Source: Anaerolineae bacterium (GTDB lineage Bacteria; Chloroflexota; Anaerolineae; Anaerolineales; Villigracilaceae). From it: a stretch of 64,000 nucleotides of DNA. Location: NCBI GenBank assembly GCA_017303655.1, contig JAFLCE010000003.1, positions 62,001 to 126,000 of the forward strand. Direction: 5' to 3'. The position numbers were made by a program, and so were the translations under genes. Shown here in pieces: positions 1 to 7,756 of the stretch (positions within the stretch are counted from its first letter, which is position 1; the number at the start of each line of letters is the position of its first letter). The notes below the pieces were generated by a model that worked only from the letters and a program-made list of their open reading frames with translations, was not told where the DNA came from and made no database searches.

Positions 1-274
1 CGGCGCGGCTATCACCGTCATCGAGTGCGGTGACGATGATAATGGGGGTGCGGCTGAACCCCGGTTCTTCCCGCAGCATGCGGCAGACTCGGAAGCCGTC
101 TGGCTGGGGCATCATCAGATCGAGTAATATGAGATCGGGATTTTCAGTTTTTGCGACTTCGATTGCTTTCGAACTGTCGTTGACGGCGATGGTTTCGTAC
201 CCGTCTGCTTTTAGTAATTTTTGAAGCAAGTCGGTTACTAATTTGTCGTCGTCCACCATCAATATTTTGGTCAT
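1..274 (-). CDS. Single-domain response regulator, 3' end cut by window edge
   Basis: A CheY-like receiver starts at the ATG complementary to 272-274 and runs off the left edge, leaving 91 codons. The acidic pair at residues 8-10 (VDDD), the phosphoacceptor Asp52 in LLDLMMP and the Thr82 switch region (VTALDD) are all visible. The conserved Lys lies beyond the edge, so an output domain cannot be excluded. Two paralogous receivers lie directly upstream on the same strand (334-699 and 724-1089), suggesting one transcript. Such REC-only proteins usually carry phosphoryl signals between kinases and targets; the partners are not in this window. Confidence 0.85.
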   Translation of the reverse strand, partial: MTKILMVDDDKLVTDLLQKLLKADGYETIAVNDSSKAIEVAKTENPDLILLDLMMPQPDGFRVCRMLREEPGFSRTPIIIVTALDDGDSRA

Positions 275-333
275 GATTTTTCCTGGGCTTCATCTTTCCT
301 GGCAGTAGTGGTTGGTGTATACGTATGGTTTGA

Positions 334-699
334 TCAGGCGCTTATGATCTCATTAACCTGTTGGGTAAGCACCTTGGGGAGAATGGGTTTGGTAATGAAT
401 TGAGTTGCACCGGCATTGAACGAGTCGCGCTTGGTGCCGTCGTCATTCAAGGCAGAGACCATAACGACTTTGATATGGTTGAAATTAGGGTCCGACTTGA
501 TCAATTTGCAAATGGCGATTCCATTGATCTCTGCCATCATAATATCAAGCAAAACGAGGTCAGGCATGAAGGTTTCAACAGCTTTCAAAGCGTTCTTGCT
601 TTCATGAACTGAGGACGTGTCATGCCCCGCTATTTTCATGATACTTTCCAGTAACTTTATGGTTTCAAAGTCGTCGTCTACGATCAAAATTTTTGCCAT
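334..699 (-). CDS. Single-domain response regulator (CheY-like)
   Basis: The 121-residue protein is a complete receiver domain with no output domain. Acidic residues are at 8-10, the phosphoacceptor is Asp52 in LLDIMMA, the switch residue is Ser82 (VSALND) and the conserved lysine is Lys104 in ITKP. The usual Pro after the acceptor loop is Ala here (MMAEING), a small departure from both neighbours. It is 24 nt downstream of the receiver at 724-1089 and 59 nt upstream of the truncated one, all co-oriented. The function is probably phosphotransfer or direct protein-protein regulation; the target is unknown. Confidence 0.88.
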   Translation of the reverse strand: MAKILIVDDDFETIKLLESIMKIAGHDTSSVHESKNALKAVETFMPDLVLLDIMMAEINGIAICKLIKSDPNFNHIKVVMVSALNDDGTKRDSFNAGATQFITKPILPKVLTQQVNEIISA

Positions 700-723
700 G
701 CTGGTCGCTCCAGTAGAATTAAA

Positions 724-1089
724 CTAATCGAGACTGCCGATTAATTCAGTGATTTTTGTGGCAAGATCATCGAGATTAAAGGGTTTGGCAAGGTAACCAT
801 TTGCGCCGAGGGTGGTTGCCCGACTGTTGCTGTTATCGAGAGCGGTGATGATCAGGATCGGCGTGCGGGCGAATTTTACATCATCTCGCAGCATGCTGGT
901 AAGTGTGAAACCGTCTGGGTGCGGCATCATAATATCCAAAATGAACAGGTCAGGTCGTAAAAGCTCTGCCGTCGAAATTGCCTTGGAGCTTTGGTTAAGT
1001 GTAGTTACCTGGTAGCCCAACGACGAAAGATACCGACTAAGGAGGGTAGTCACTTTCTCGTCGTCATCCACGATCATGATTTTTGCCAT
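724..1089 (-). CDS. Single-domain response regulator (CheY-like)
   Basis: This is a 121-residue receiver with VDDDE at 7-11, phosphoacceptor Asp52 (LDIMMPHPDG), Thr82 and Lys102 (AKPF). The reading frame stays open upstream to 1164. The ATG at 1089 was chosen because it opens the canonical MAKIMIVDDD beta strand, exactly as in the paralog at 334-699. It is the first gene of a run of three tandem receivers on the minus strand. No DNA-binding or enzymatic output domain is present, so it is probably a phosphorelay intermediate or a receptor-coupled regulator. Confidence 0.87.
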   Translation of the reverse strand: MAKIMIVDDDEKVTTLLSRYLSSLGYQVTTLNQSSKAISTAELLRPDLFILDIMMPHPDGFTLTSMLRDDVKFARTPILIITALDNSNSRATTLGANGYLAKPFNLDDLATKITELIGSLD

Positions 1090-1450
1090 AGTTGCCAATA
1101 TTCCTATTTTCACAATTATACTCGTTGTACTAGGAATAGTACCCAGACAAAAACGTAATTTCAATGAATATGATATGTAAGAAAACCGTCTGGATTAATA
1201 TTCCTCTTAAAAGCCTAGACTAGGTCTTTAATTTCTACCCGGGCGATAACCGTTCTTATAATGTCGTCTATACCATCGGCAAGAAGAAAACAACCCAGTT
1301 TAATGGTCGGCATAATGAGGCGTTGGTAGCTGATCGAGCGCCCGTGCCTATCAAACCTGATAAATTCCGCATTGTCACGCTCAGCTCACGGTTGAGCTGT
1401 TGCCAGGCTAGCATGAATTAGGAAAACAAAGTGATTACGTTGCGACGATA
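1090..1450. other. Gene-poor stretch with a start-less open frame
   Basis: No convincing gene was found here. On the plus strand, 1224-1421 is open for 65 codons between a TAG and a TAG, with plausible protein-like composition but no ATG and no ribosome-binding site. It could be a decayed gene fragment or chance. The promoter of the three receiver genes should lie near 1090-1200, but no clear -35/-10 pair was seen. Confidence 0.35.
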
Positions 1451-1493
1451 ATAAAAGAGGAGTGCAGATAAGTAGTTTGCACTCCTCTTTTAT
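1451..1493 (-). terminator. Intrinsic terminator with perfect 16-bp stem
   Basis: The arms ATAAAAGAGGAGTGCA and TGCACTCCTCTTTTAT (1451-1466 and 1478-1493) pair perfectly around an 11-nt loop. The A/T flanks give a U tract on either strand. It directly follows the stop codon of the minus-strand gene at 1495-1875. Confidence 0.85.
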
Positions 1494-1494
1494 T

Positions 1495-1875
1495 TTATAA
1501 CTCCTGATAAATATCTTCAAATCCTTTGAATATCCGCCGCATGGTTTCAAGGATGACTTGGTATTTCGCGTCGTCCACTTCAAATTCAGCGGACACTTCC
1601 GCGAAGTCTGCTTCCCCGAATTTTTCCACCACCCTTTGTTCTAGCTTGATTTCGATATTGCTGCGTGAAAGTTTTACAAATTCCAACCCCTCATAACTGC
1701 CATAGGACTGGTCATTGATCTCGAAGTAATAGGCGCTGTCTTCGAAACCCGGTTCGATGGGGCGCGAGAAGGATAGCACTGAAGGCTGGTCTGGGTTCGT
1801 TTCTGGGTCGGCGAACATCACATTCGCGGTGGTGGAGTTGGTGTAGGGTTCGATGTAAGTGGCGATGAATTTCAT
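1495..1875 (-). CDS. Small protein resembling the Imm10-type immunity fold
   Basis: The protein is a 126-residue, acidic, soluble product without a signal peptide. Its layout has an N-terminal strand region, a YYFEINDQSYGSYEGLEFV segment around 55-73, a LSRSNIEIKL strand and a C-terminal helix. This recalls Imm10-like immunity proteins, but I cannot confirm the family by eye. Start choice is supported by AAAGGAGAG seven bases before the ATG. The gene has its own perfect terminator downstream and no toxin-like gene beside it. Treat it as hypothetical with a weak fold guess. Confidence 0.7.
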   Translation of the reverse strand: MKFIATYIEPYTNSTTANVMFADPETNPDQPSVLSFSRPIEPGFEDSAYYFEINDQSYGSYEGLEFVKLSRSNIEIKLEQRVVEKFGEADFAEVSAEFEVDDAKYQVILETMRRIFKGFEDIYQEL

Positions 1876-1953
1876 GGAAATCTCTCCTTTTATTTTTGGG
1901 CAATATTTTACTCACCAACATGGAAGGTTGAAATCCAACCTTTGGTGGATTTT

Positions 1954-2364
1954 TTATCCTGTGGTGATCGGAAATAAAATCACCATCTCATCAGGTATTG
2001 GGATCGGTCTGCCCGTGGTAAGGTCCACATAGACCCAGTGAGTTTCACCTTTGGCAACTACTTTGTTGTCGCTTTTACGCGTGAAATCATACTTGCGCTG
2101 CGCGCGGACTCGTTTCATATCGGCGATCCACGTACTGACTTCAAGCTCATCGCCTTCGAAAGCGGGCAGGAGATATTCAATGCGATGCTCACGCGCAAAC
2201 CAGCCGGTGTTTTCAGGCTGAACGAATTCCGGGATCGCCTGCGGATGACGCGTGGCGGCGTCCTGCATCCATTGCACATAGATGACGTTGTTGACGTGAC
2301 CGTACTCGTCAATGGCGCTTTTGGGGACGGTGAAGGTAAAGCTAAAGATGGGAAGAGGCGGCAT
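1954..2364 (-). CDS. Acyl-CoA thioesterase, hotdog fold (YbgC/FadM-like)
   Basis: The 136-residue protein fits the 4-hydroxybenzoyl-CoA thioesterase (4HBT) family in length and sequence. The N-terminal strand is followed by IDEYGHVNNVIYVQWMQ at about 18-34. That segment has the D-x-x-x-H-x-N-N catalytic pattern followed by the long hotdog helix. The protein should hydrolyse acyl-CoA thioesters in the cytoplasm; the chain length it prefers cannot be read from sequence. It is divergent from the VIT1-like gene at 2469, about 100 nt away, and is probably a single-gene unit. Confidence 0.85.
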   Translation of the reverse strand: MPPLPIFSFTFTVPKSAIDEYGHVNNVIYVQWMQDAATRHPQAIPEFVQPENTGWFAREHRIEYLLPAFEGDELEVSTWIADMKRVRAQRKYDFTRKSDNKVVAKGETHWVYVDLTTGRPIPIPDEMVILFPITTG

Positions 2365-2468
2365 GAGCGTAGTGTATCACGTGAACCTTTTGAAGTCAGT
2401 TTAGAAAAAGAAAGGGATTTGGACTAGAATGAAGTTGGCGGTTCAACGAAGAACATAGGAGATCTACA

Positions 2469-3167
2469 ATGCCCAAAGCTCATTTTGAACGACATTATGC
2501 CGATCGGATCGGCTGGCTGCGCGCTAGTGTCTTAGGCGCAAACGACGGGATCGTTTCTACGGCAAGCTTGGTGGTGGGAGTGGCGGCGGCAAGTGCTGTC
2601 CGCGGTGATGTGTTGGTTGCGGGTATCGCTGGCTTGGTGGCAGGTGCCATGTCTATGGCGGCAGGGGAATATGTCTCGGTCAGCTCGCAGGCGGATACAG
2701 AAAAAGCGGATCTGGCGCGTGAGAAAAAAGAACTCGAAACCGATGATGCTGGCGAACGCCGCGAATTAACCAACATTTACATCCAACGCGGCTTGGAACC
2801 CGCCCTGGCAAAAAAGGTTGCCGCCCAGCTCATGGCGAAAGATGCCCTGATGGCACATGCCCGTGATGAACTTGGGTTAAACGAGATCCATACCGCCCAG
2901 CCGATTCAGGCGGCTGTGGCTTCGGCGTTGTCATTTGCAGTCGGTGCGGTTTTGCCGTTGCTGGCAGTTTTGCTTGCCCCTTCAGAAATGATGATCCCGA
3001 TCGTGGTGGGAAGTTCATTGTTCTTTCTGGCGGTCATGGGTGTGGTCGCCGCAAAACTGGGCGGAGCCAATATGTGGGTGGGTGCGTTGCGAGTCGCTTT
3101 CTGGGGCTTCCTAGCCATGTTGGCTACCTTCCTGGTCGGAAAGTTATTCGGAACTTCGGTTGTGTGA
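2469..3167 (+). CDS. VIT1/CCC1 family Fe2+/Mn2+ transporter
   Basis: The 232-residue membrane protein opens with RIGWLRASVLGANDGIVST, the hallmark first helix of the VIT1/CCC1 family. It continues with MAAGEYVSVSSQAD and the amphipathic acidic segment (about 75-130) that forms the cytosolic metal-binding domain. Hydrophobic segments are seen at about 20-60 and from 145 to the end, consistent with five membrane helices. It probably exports or sequesters ferrous iron or manganese. The start follows AGGAGATCTACA, a good ribosome-binding site, and a strong terminator follows the stop. Confidence 0.9.
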   Translation: MPKAHFERHYADRIGWLRASVLGANDGIVSTASLVVGVAAASAVRGDVLVAGIAGLVAGAMSMAAGEYVSVSSQADTEKADLAREKKELETDDAGERRELTNIYIQRGLEPALAKKVAAQLMAKDALMAHARDELGLNEIHTAQPIQAAVASALSFAVGAVLPLLAVLLAPSEMMIPIVVGSSLFFLAVMGVVAAKLGGANMWVGALRVAFWGFLAMLATFLVGKLFGTSVV

Positions 3168-3187
3168 TCTGTTCAGAGATTCAACAT

Positions 3188-3220
3188 AAAAACGGCAGTC
3201 TATTTTTGACTGCCGTTTTT
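3188..3220 (+). terminator. Intrinsic terminator after the VIT1-like gene
   Basis: AAAAACGGCAGTC (3188-3200) pairs with GACTGCCGTTTTT (3208-3220) around a short T-rich loop and ends in a T run. It lies 20 nt after the stop codon of the metal transporter and may also serve the opposing kelch-type gene. Confidence 0.88.
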
Positions 3221-3288
3221 ATATCCTTGAAGTTGAATAGGACATGGGCATGGTCTTTCACGCCCATATTTTTTCGACGGAATAGAGA

Positions 3289-4368
3289 TTACTCACATCC
3301 GCTTTTACAAGCCCAAGCCTCGCCATTCCATTCCCAGGTGTCACCAAGGATCATCCCTGGACCGTTCGAGCCGCCCGTCATCACGATCACAGAACGTTTC
3401 GGGTCGTAGGCAAGAATGAGATGCACCCGCGCAGACGGCGCACTCACTTGTAGGTTTTCCCATTGAGTCCCATCCCATACCCAGGTATCGTTCAGATACG
3501 TTGCCGTGTTTGTGAACTCTGCTCCTCCAAACAGAAAGACGCGGTCGGATATTGGGTCAAAGATCGCACGTGCGCCATCTCGTGCAGAAGGTCCACTGAC
3601 GTTGACCTCTTCCCAATTAACCCCATTCCAAACCCAAGTATCTGAGAACGTTGAGAATTTGTTGCCTTCGATTGCGTGTCCGCCAAAGAGCAAAATATTC
3701 TGATTGACTGCATCATATACAAAACCAGCCGGAAAGCGCGCCTTCGGTCCTCCCGCAGAAATTTGAGTCCACTGGCTGCCATCCCATTCCCAGATGTCGT
3801 TCATCATTTTCCCAGACTGAGCCCCGCCAAATAAGACAACCCGATTCCGGGTCGCATCAAACGCCATACCTGCTCCTTCACGTATGCCGGGTCCTTCCAC
3901 TGGAAATTGTGACCATTCTTTTCCATCCCATTCCCATGTGTCGGTATATTCCGTGTTACTGGTGAGACCGCCGTAAAGGATCAATACGTCTCGATTTGAG
4001 TCGTAGGCGGTACTCGCAAAATTACGCCATGTAGGTCCATTTGGGTCTTTTGGCAATGGACTCCATTGATTGCCATCCCAGCTCCACAATTCGATGGGGT
4101 CTGTATCTGGTTTGCCCTGCTCGGGTCCGCCATTGACTAGGATGATCTTTTCCAGGGATTCGTGATAAACCATATCGTGCCAAAAGCCGAGTTGAAGCGA
4201 CACGTTTTCTTGTATCGGAGGGGTGGATGTAGGGGGAGGGACGGGTGTTTGTGTTGGTTCTGGAGTAACAGAACGGCAACTTAGTAGTATGCAAGCCAGA
4301 ACGAACACTCCGGCAAGTTTCAAGTTCAGTGTTAAATTGTGTAGTTTGAATTTGATGCGTGTGAACAT
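3289..4368 (-). CDS. Kelch-type repeat lipoprotein
   Basis: The 359-residue secreted lipoprotein has a hydrophobic signal at about 17-31 ending in a lipobox (CILLSC). A Thr/Pro-rich linker follows (about 33-51). At least five repeats then recur at about 50-55 residues, each with a D-x-W-x-W-[DN]-G-x-x-W core and a GG turn (LFGG, LYGG, MTGG). That is the signature of kelch beta-propeller blades. It should sit lipid-anchored on the outer face of the membrane and bind other molecules; no catalytic residues are evident. It converges with the VIT1-like gene. Confidence 0.85.
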   Translation of the reverse strand: MFTRIKFKLHNLTLNLKLAGVFVLACILLSCRSVTPEPTQTPVPPPTSTPPIQENVSLQLGFWHDMVYHESLEKIILVNGGPEQGKPDTDPIELWSWDGNQWSPLPKDPNGPTWRNFASTAYDSNRDVLILYGGLTSNTEYTDTWEWDGKEWSQFPVEGPGIREGAGMAFDATRNRVVLFGGAQSGKMMNDIWEWDGSQWTQISAGGPKARFPAGFVYDAVNQNILLFGGHAIEGNKFSTFSDTWVWNGVNWEEVNVSGPSARDGARAIFDPISDRVFLFGGAEFTNTATYLNDTWVWDGTQWENLQVSAPSARVHLILAYDPKRSVIVMTGGSNGPGMILGDTWEWNGEAWACKSGCE

Positions 4369-4501
4369 ATAAACTCTCTTCCAATAAAGTAACTCGACAT
4401 AAGAATAATTGTATTATTCCCCGATTTATTTGTAACCCCACCATGGAAGGATTTATTATATGAATCGATGATACCCAAGCATTTGCGAAAAAGAATAACT
4501 G

Positions 4502-4603
4502 TCCCGTCATCAACTCGTCAACTGTATTAACTTGCTAGCGCAAATTACTGACTTTCAGTACGTTATTGCACAAGGGAGCGTACTTATTTATGTCGCTATC
4601 ACT
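4502..4603 (-). pseudogene. Decayed copy of the CoxE/VWA gene 3' end
   Basis: This 100-bp stretch matches 6381-6482, the 3' end of the intact VWA gene, at roughly three quarters of positions. Read on the minus strand it gives SDINKYAPLCNNVLKVSNLR, then TAG, then a VDELMTG-like end. The intact gene has nearly the same residues without the stop. Most differences are at third codon positions, so the two copies diverged under selection before one decayed. It marks the outer boundary of the inserted gene at 4666-6366. Confidence 0.8.
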
Positions 4604-4665
4604 GATTTATCGGAGTCTATCATGCAATTTCGTGCTCCCCTAACCCAAGAGATATCGTGCACAGT

Positions 4666-6366
4666 TTAGTTGCGGATTATTGGTTTACCGGTTTTTGGAT
4701 CAACCCTAAAATTATTCCTAGTCGCAAGGTAATCATCAAGATTTATTGCTTTAATTGCCAATTCTACAGATTCGATAATTTGTCGAGTTTGTTTCTTATC
4801 TTCAATTACAATTTCTTGATTTTCCCATGCGAATTCAATTAATCTTTTCCCCCATATTTCCCCTTTGCCTAATTGATGTAATGATGATATAGATTTATTT
4901 GCTGAACTGATAAATTCTTTCCCTGACTTACAATTACTTACCGCCTCTATTAATTTTATTTTTTCATTATCCAAAGCCCCATTTTCAAGAGCGATTTTCC
5001 AAGCTATTTCAATTAGTTCTTGCTTTGTGAAATTTTGGAATTCGAAGTCTGGCTTGCTAATAAAGAACATCCCGCAGAGTTCATCGTCGGTTGCAGCTTT
5101 TTGTATAACTCTCACATTTTCGCTTTTGTCTCCATCTATTGAGATATAAGTGAATGTGTTGGTCCGAAGATCGCCCCTTAGATCATCTCTAAATGAAGCA
5201 CCTTTTCCTCTTTTTGATGTAACTTCACCTTTTAGATTCTTGAAATCTATTGCAGTATTTTCACCAAGAATACTGTAGAGTCCATAATATTCTGTATCCC
5301 CTTCAACATACCACCTAAGTCTTACGCCATAATCTAAGCGGTAACTTCGAAGAAATTGGTTCTTAACCTTTTGGTCACCATCAAGGATTCTATCTGAGCC
5401 ATATAGATTTTGCTTGATTTTAGATGCTATTGGACCGGCGCCTGCAGCGTCTTCTTCTGGAAGTTTAACCCCGAATGCCTTTTCAGCAGATCGGCGGATT
5501 ATTTCTGCCATAGTAAGTAAATATATCGCCCCACCGAGTCCTCCTTTAATTTTTAATCTCGCATCCCCTTCAGTTAGCCTTAAAAGCACATGTAATTTTT
5601 TATTTGGATCTAAAATTTGCGAGTTAAAACACAGCTCATTCCATATCTTTTCTATTTTCGATAAACCAATTTGTTTTATTTCGTTTTCTAAGACGTTCCA
5701 ATATTCTTTAGTTATTTTAAAATATTCTTCTTGGCTTGAACGAAGTGAATAATTAAAGTGTCCAAAAACCGTAGAGAACATACATGGTTCTGTTGCTATT
5801 GCGAGTACAGCCACATCATTCCAGTGATTAATTAGTTTTGAAAATTCTGATGTAGAAGACCATTGTTCAAATTCCTGGAATTGGACCTCCCATGATTTCG
5901 GAAATTTTTTTGTTGATGAAAGGGTTTGTAGGGGATGCACATGGAGTCTAAGAACTCTATCGAGTTGATAAAGAACATAAAAACGAAATGGATGAAAAAA
6001 AGGTTTTATATCGAAAGACACCGGTTTAACAGTTGAAAACGCCCCGCCCCACCCATTTTGCCTTTGTGAAACCTCTCTACTATCAGTGTAGTAGTAGACT
6101 CCATTGTCGTCTTTTTCAATAAAATTTATTCCATCGGAGTCTATTTTTTGAGGGCTTTCTATTAAGTCAGCTCTTATCAAGCCTAATTGCCATAATTTTT
6201 TTATGTAATCACCTGACGATATTGACTTAATTCCGTGTTCCTCTGCTAATTTGCCTAACTCACTAGCTGAAATAAATGAAAGTTGCCAGATTTCAAGCCT
6301 CTGTGAAATCCACTTGCCAAGTAATTCCGACTTTAATAATGATGTTGTGTTTGATTGATTAACCAT
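4666..6366 (-). CDS. Large AT-rich protein with TOPRIM-like motifs
   Basis: I do not recognise the 566-residue protein as a named family. Residues 15-65 look like a winged-helix-type segment. At 354-359 lies VEGDTE, followed by ISIDGDK (408-414) and a KPDFEFQNF segment (438-446). The spacing fits the Glu and Asp-x-Asp metal ligands of a TOPRIM nuclease domain, as in OLD-family proteins. No ATPase motif is present. Base composition is far more AT-rich than the neighbours, and the gene sits between two copies of the CoxE 3' end, so it was probably acquired. A defence role is possible but inferred only from the domain type and the setting. Confidence 0.75.
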   Translation of the reverse strand: MVNQSNTTSLLKSELLGKWISQRLEIWQLSFISASELGKLAEEHGIKSISSGDYIKKLWQLGLIRADLIESPQKIDSDGINFIEKDDNGVYYYTDSREVSQRQNGWGGAFSTVKPVSFDIKPFFHPFRFYVLYQLDRVLRLHVHPLQTLSSTKKFPKSWEVQFQEFEQWSSTSEFSKLINHWNDVAVLAIATEPCMFSTVFGHFNYSLRSSQEEYFKITKEYWNVLENEIKQIGLSKIEKIWNELCFNSQILDPNKKLHVLLRLTEGDARLKIKGGLGGAIYLLTMAEIIRRSAEKAFGVKLPEEDAAGAGPIASKIKQNLYGSDRILDGDQKVKNQFLRSYRLDYGVRLRWYVEGDTEYYGLYSILGENTAIDFKNLKGEVTSKRGKGASFRDDLRGDLRTNTFTYISIDGDKSENVRVIQKAATDDELCGMFFISKPDFEFQNFTKQELIEIAWKIALENGALDNEKIKLIEAVSNCKSGKEFISSANKSISSLHQLGKGEIWGKRLIEFAWENQEIVIEDKKQTRQIIESVELAIKAINLDDYLATRNNFRVDPKTGKPIIRN

Positions 6367-6377
6367 ACTTTACTATT

Positions 6378-7754
6378 TTACCCCGTCATCAACTCATCCA
6401 CTGCATTTGCCAACTCACGCAGATTACTGACCTTCAACACGTTGTTACACAACGGCGCGTACTTCTTCATGTCGCTGTCGCCGTTCCACATATAGTCTGG
6501 TTCGGGGTTGAGCCAGATCGTGCGCGTGGCTCGGCGTGCCATGGTCGAGAAAATATCCGTGCGCGGATCGTTGTAATTATTGCGCCCGTCACCAACAATG
6601 AGCAGAGTCGTACCGCTGTTGAGCGTGTCCATATATTCTTTGTTGAAATCATTGAGCGACCAACCCAGGTCGGTGTTGTAATGTCCGCTAGGCATGCGCC
6701 ACAACACAGATTGGATCGCCTCATCCGCATTCGTGCCGCTGAAATCTTCCGAAATGGATTCGAGGTGGTCGATGAACGCAAAGGCATGTGTCTTGCGTAC
6801 CTGTCCTTGCAATGCAAAAAGAAAACTTAGCATCAACTCCGAGCAAAAGCGCATCGATGTGCTGACATCGCAAATGACTACGATCTTGGGCTTGCGGATC
6901 TTGTCGCGATGCTTGATCTCCATCGGAACGCCGTGATATTTCAAATTCGCACGGATGGTCGCCTTTGGGTCCATTTGCCCGGTCTTCATCCTTTTTTGGC
7001 GCAGTGCAATTCTCGTGCGCAAGGCGGCGGCGAGTCGTTTGACTTCTCGCTGTAAAACTTTTTTATCCGCGTCAGACAACGCCTGGAACGGACGGTTCAT
7101 CAAGTTCTCAATGTTTTCCCCGCGCGGGCGTTCACTCATATTCTCGGCAATGCGTTCGCCCGCAAATTGCTGCATCTGTTCCTGCATGCCCTGCATATTC
7201 TGCTGGATCATCTCGCGGATCTGCTCCACGCGCTCGCGGTTCATGCCCATCTGTTGCAGTTGCTCCATCAACTCGCGCATCGCCTTTTGCACTTCAGGGA
7301 AAGCCATCGCGCGCATCATGCGTTGGGTCATCCAGTTTTGATATTGGAGATTATCTGCCTGATTCAAGCCGACGAGTTGACCCAGCGCCTCAAGCTCCGC
7401 ACGGGACAGTGGTTCGCCATTCATCAGCCTTTCCATACGCTGACGGAGTTGGTCTGCGAAATTTTTCAACGCTTCAGCCAGCATCTGGATCTCTTCCGGC
7501 GTCAGATCTTCTGATGGGTTGCCGCCCATTTCCGGCGGAGTCCCTGAGCCGAAGAAGAGCGGGAAGAGTTTGTCGAAGGTGGAGAGGTCCTTCACATCTT
7601 TGATCAACGTCGCGCGAAGAGACAGTCGAAAAGACTCGCGGTCTTGGATGCCCATCAAGTCCACAGCCGAAAATGCCTCAGCAGATTCTGCCAACGAGAC
7701 ACGCACCCCACTGGCACGTAATGCTGAAATAAGTTGAAGGATTCGAGATTCCAT
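6378..7754 (-). CDS. VWA domain protein of the CoxE family
   Basis: The 458-residue protein has a long Gln/Met/Glu-rich helical middle (about 90-260) and a C-terminal von Willebrand A domain. The MIDAS motif is intact (DVSTS, residues 296-300). The open frame extends upstream to 7856 inside the neighbouring gene; the ATG at 7754 was chosen because the homologous region starts at MESRILQLI and this avoids the overlap. CoxE-type proteins act with MoxR AAA+ ATPases as chaperones for metal or cofactor insertion, and such an ATPase is at 9448-10413. A degraded duplicate of the 3' end lies at 4502-4603. Confidence 0.88.
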   Translation of the reverse strand: MESRILQLISALRASGVRVSLAESAEAFSAVDLMGIQDRESFRLSLRATLIKDVKDLSTFDKLFPLFFGSGTPPEMGGNPSEDLTPEEIQMLAEALKNFADQLRQRMERLMNGEPLSRAELEALGQLVGLNQADNLQYQNWMTQRMMRAMAFPEVQKAMRELMEQLQQMGMNRERVEQIREMIQQNMQGMQEQMQQFAGERIAENMSERPRGENIENLMNRPFQALSDADKKVLQREVKRLAAALRTRIALRQKRMKTGQMDPKATIRANLKYHGVPMEIKHRDKIRKPKIVVICDVSTSMRFCSELMLSFLFALQGQVRKTHAFAFIDHLESISEDFSGTNADEAIQSVLWRMPSGHYNTDLGWSLNDFNKEYMDTLNSGTTLLIVGDGRNNYNDPRTDIFSTMARRATRTIWLNPEPDYMWNGDSDMKKYAPLCNNVLKVSNLRELANAVDELMTG

Positions 7755-7756
7755 GA

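Larger units (their letters stand above)
4502..6482 (-). mobile_element. Putative integrated element at the CoxE gene 3' end
   Basis: An AT-rich single-gene segment of about 1.88 kb is bracketed by two direct copies (4502-4603 and 6381-6482) of the last 100 bp of the VWA/CoxE gene. This is the footprint left when a segment inserts at a gene end and brings or duplicates that end. No recombinase gene or terminal inverted repeat is visible. Homologous exchange involving a relative's locus is therefore as plausible as site-specific integration. Confidence 0.55.

Noticed and set aside
1224..1421. Small plus-strand gene of 65 codons
   Set aside because: There is no start codon and no ribosome-binding site. 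It is kept only as a possible decayed fragment.
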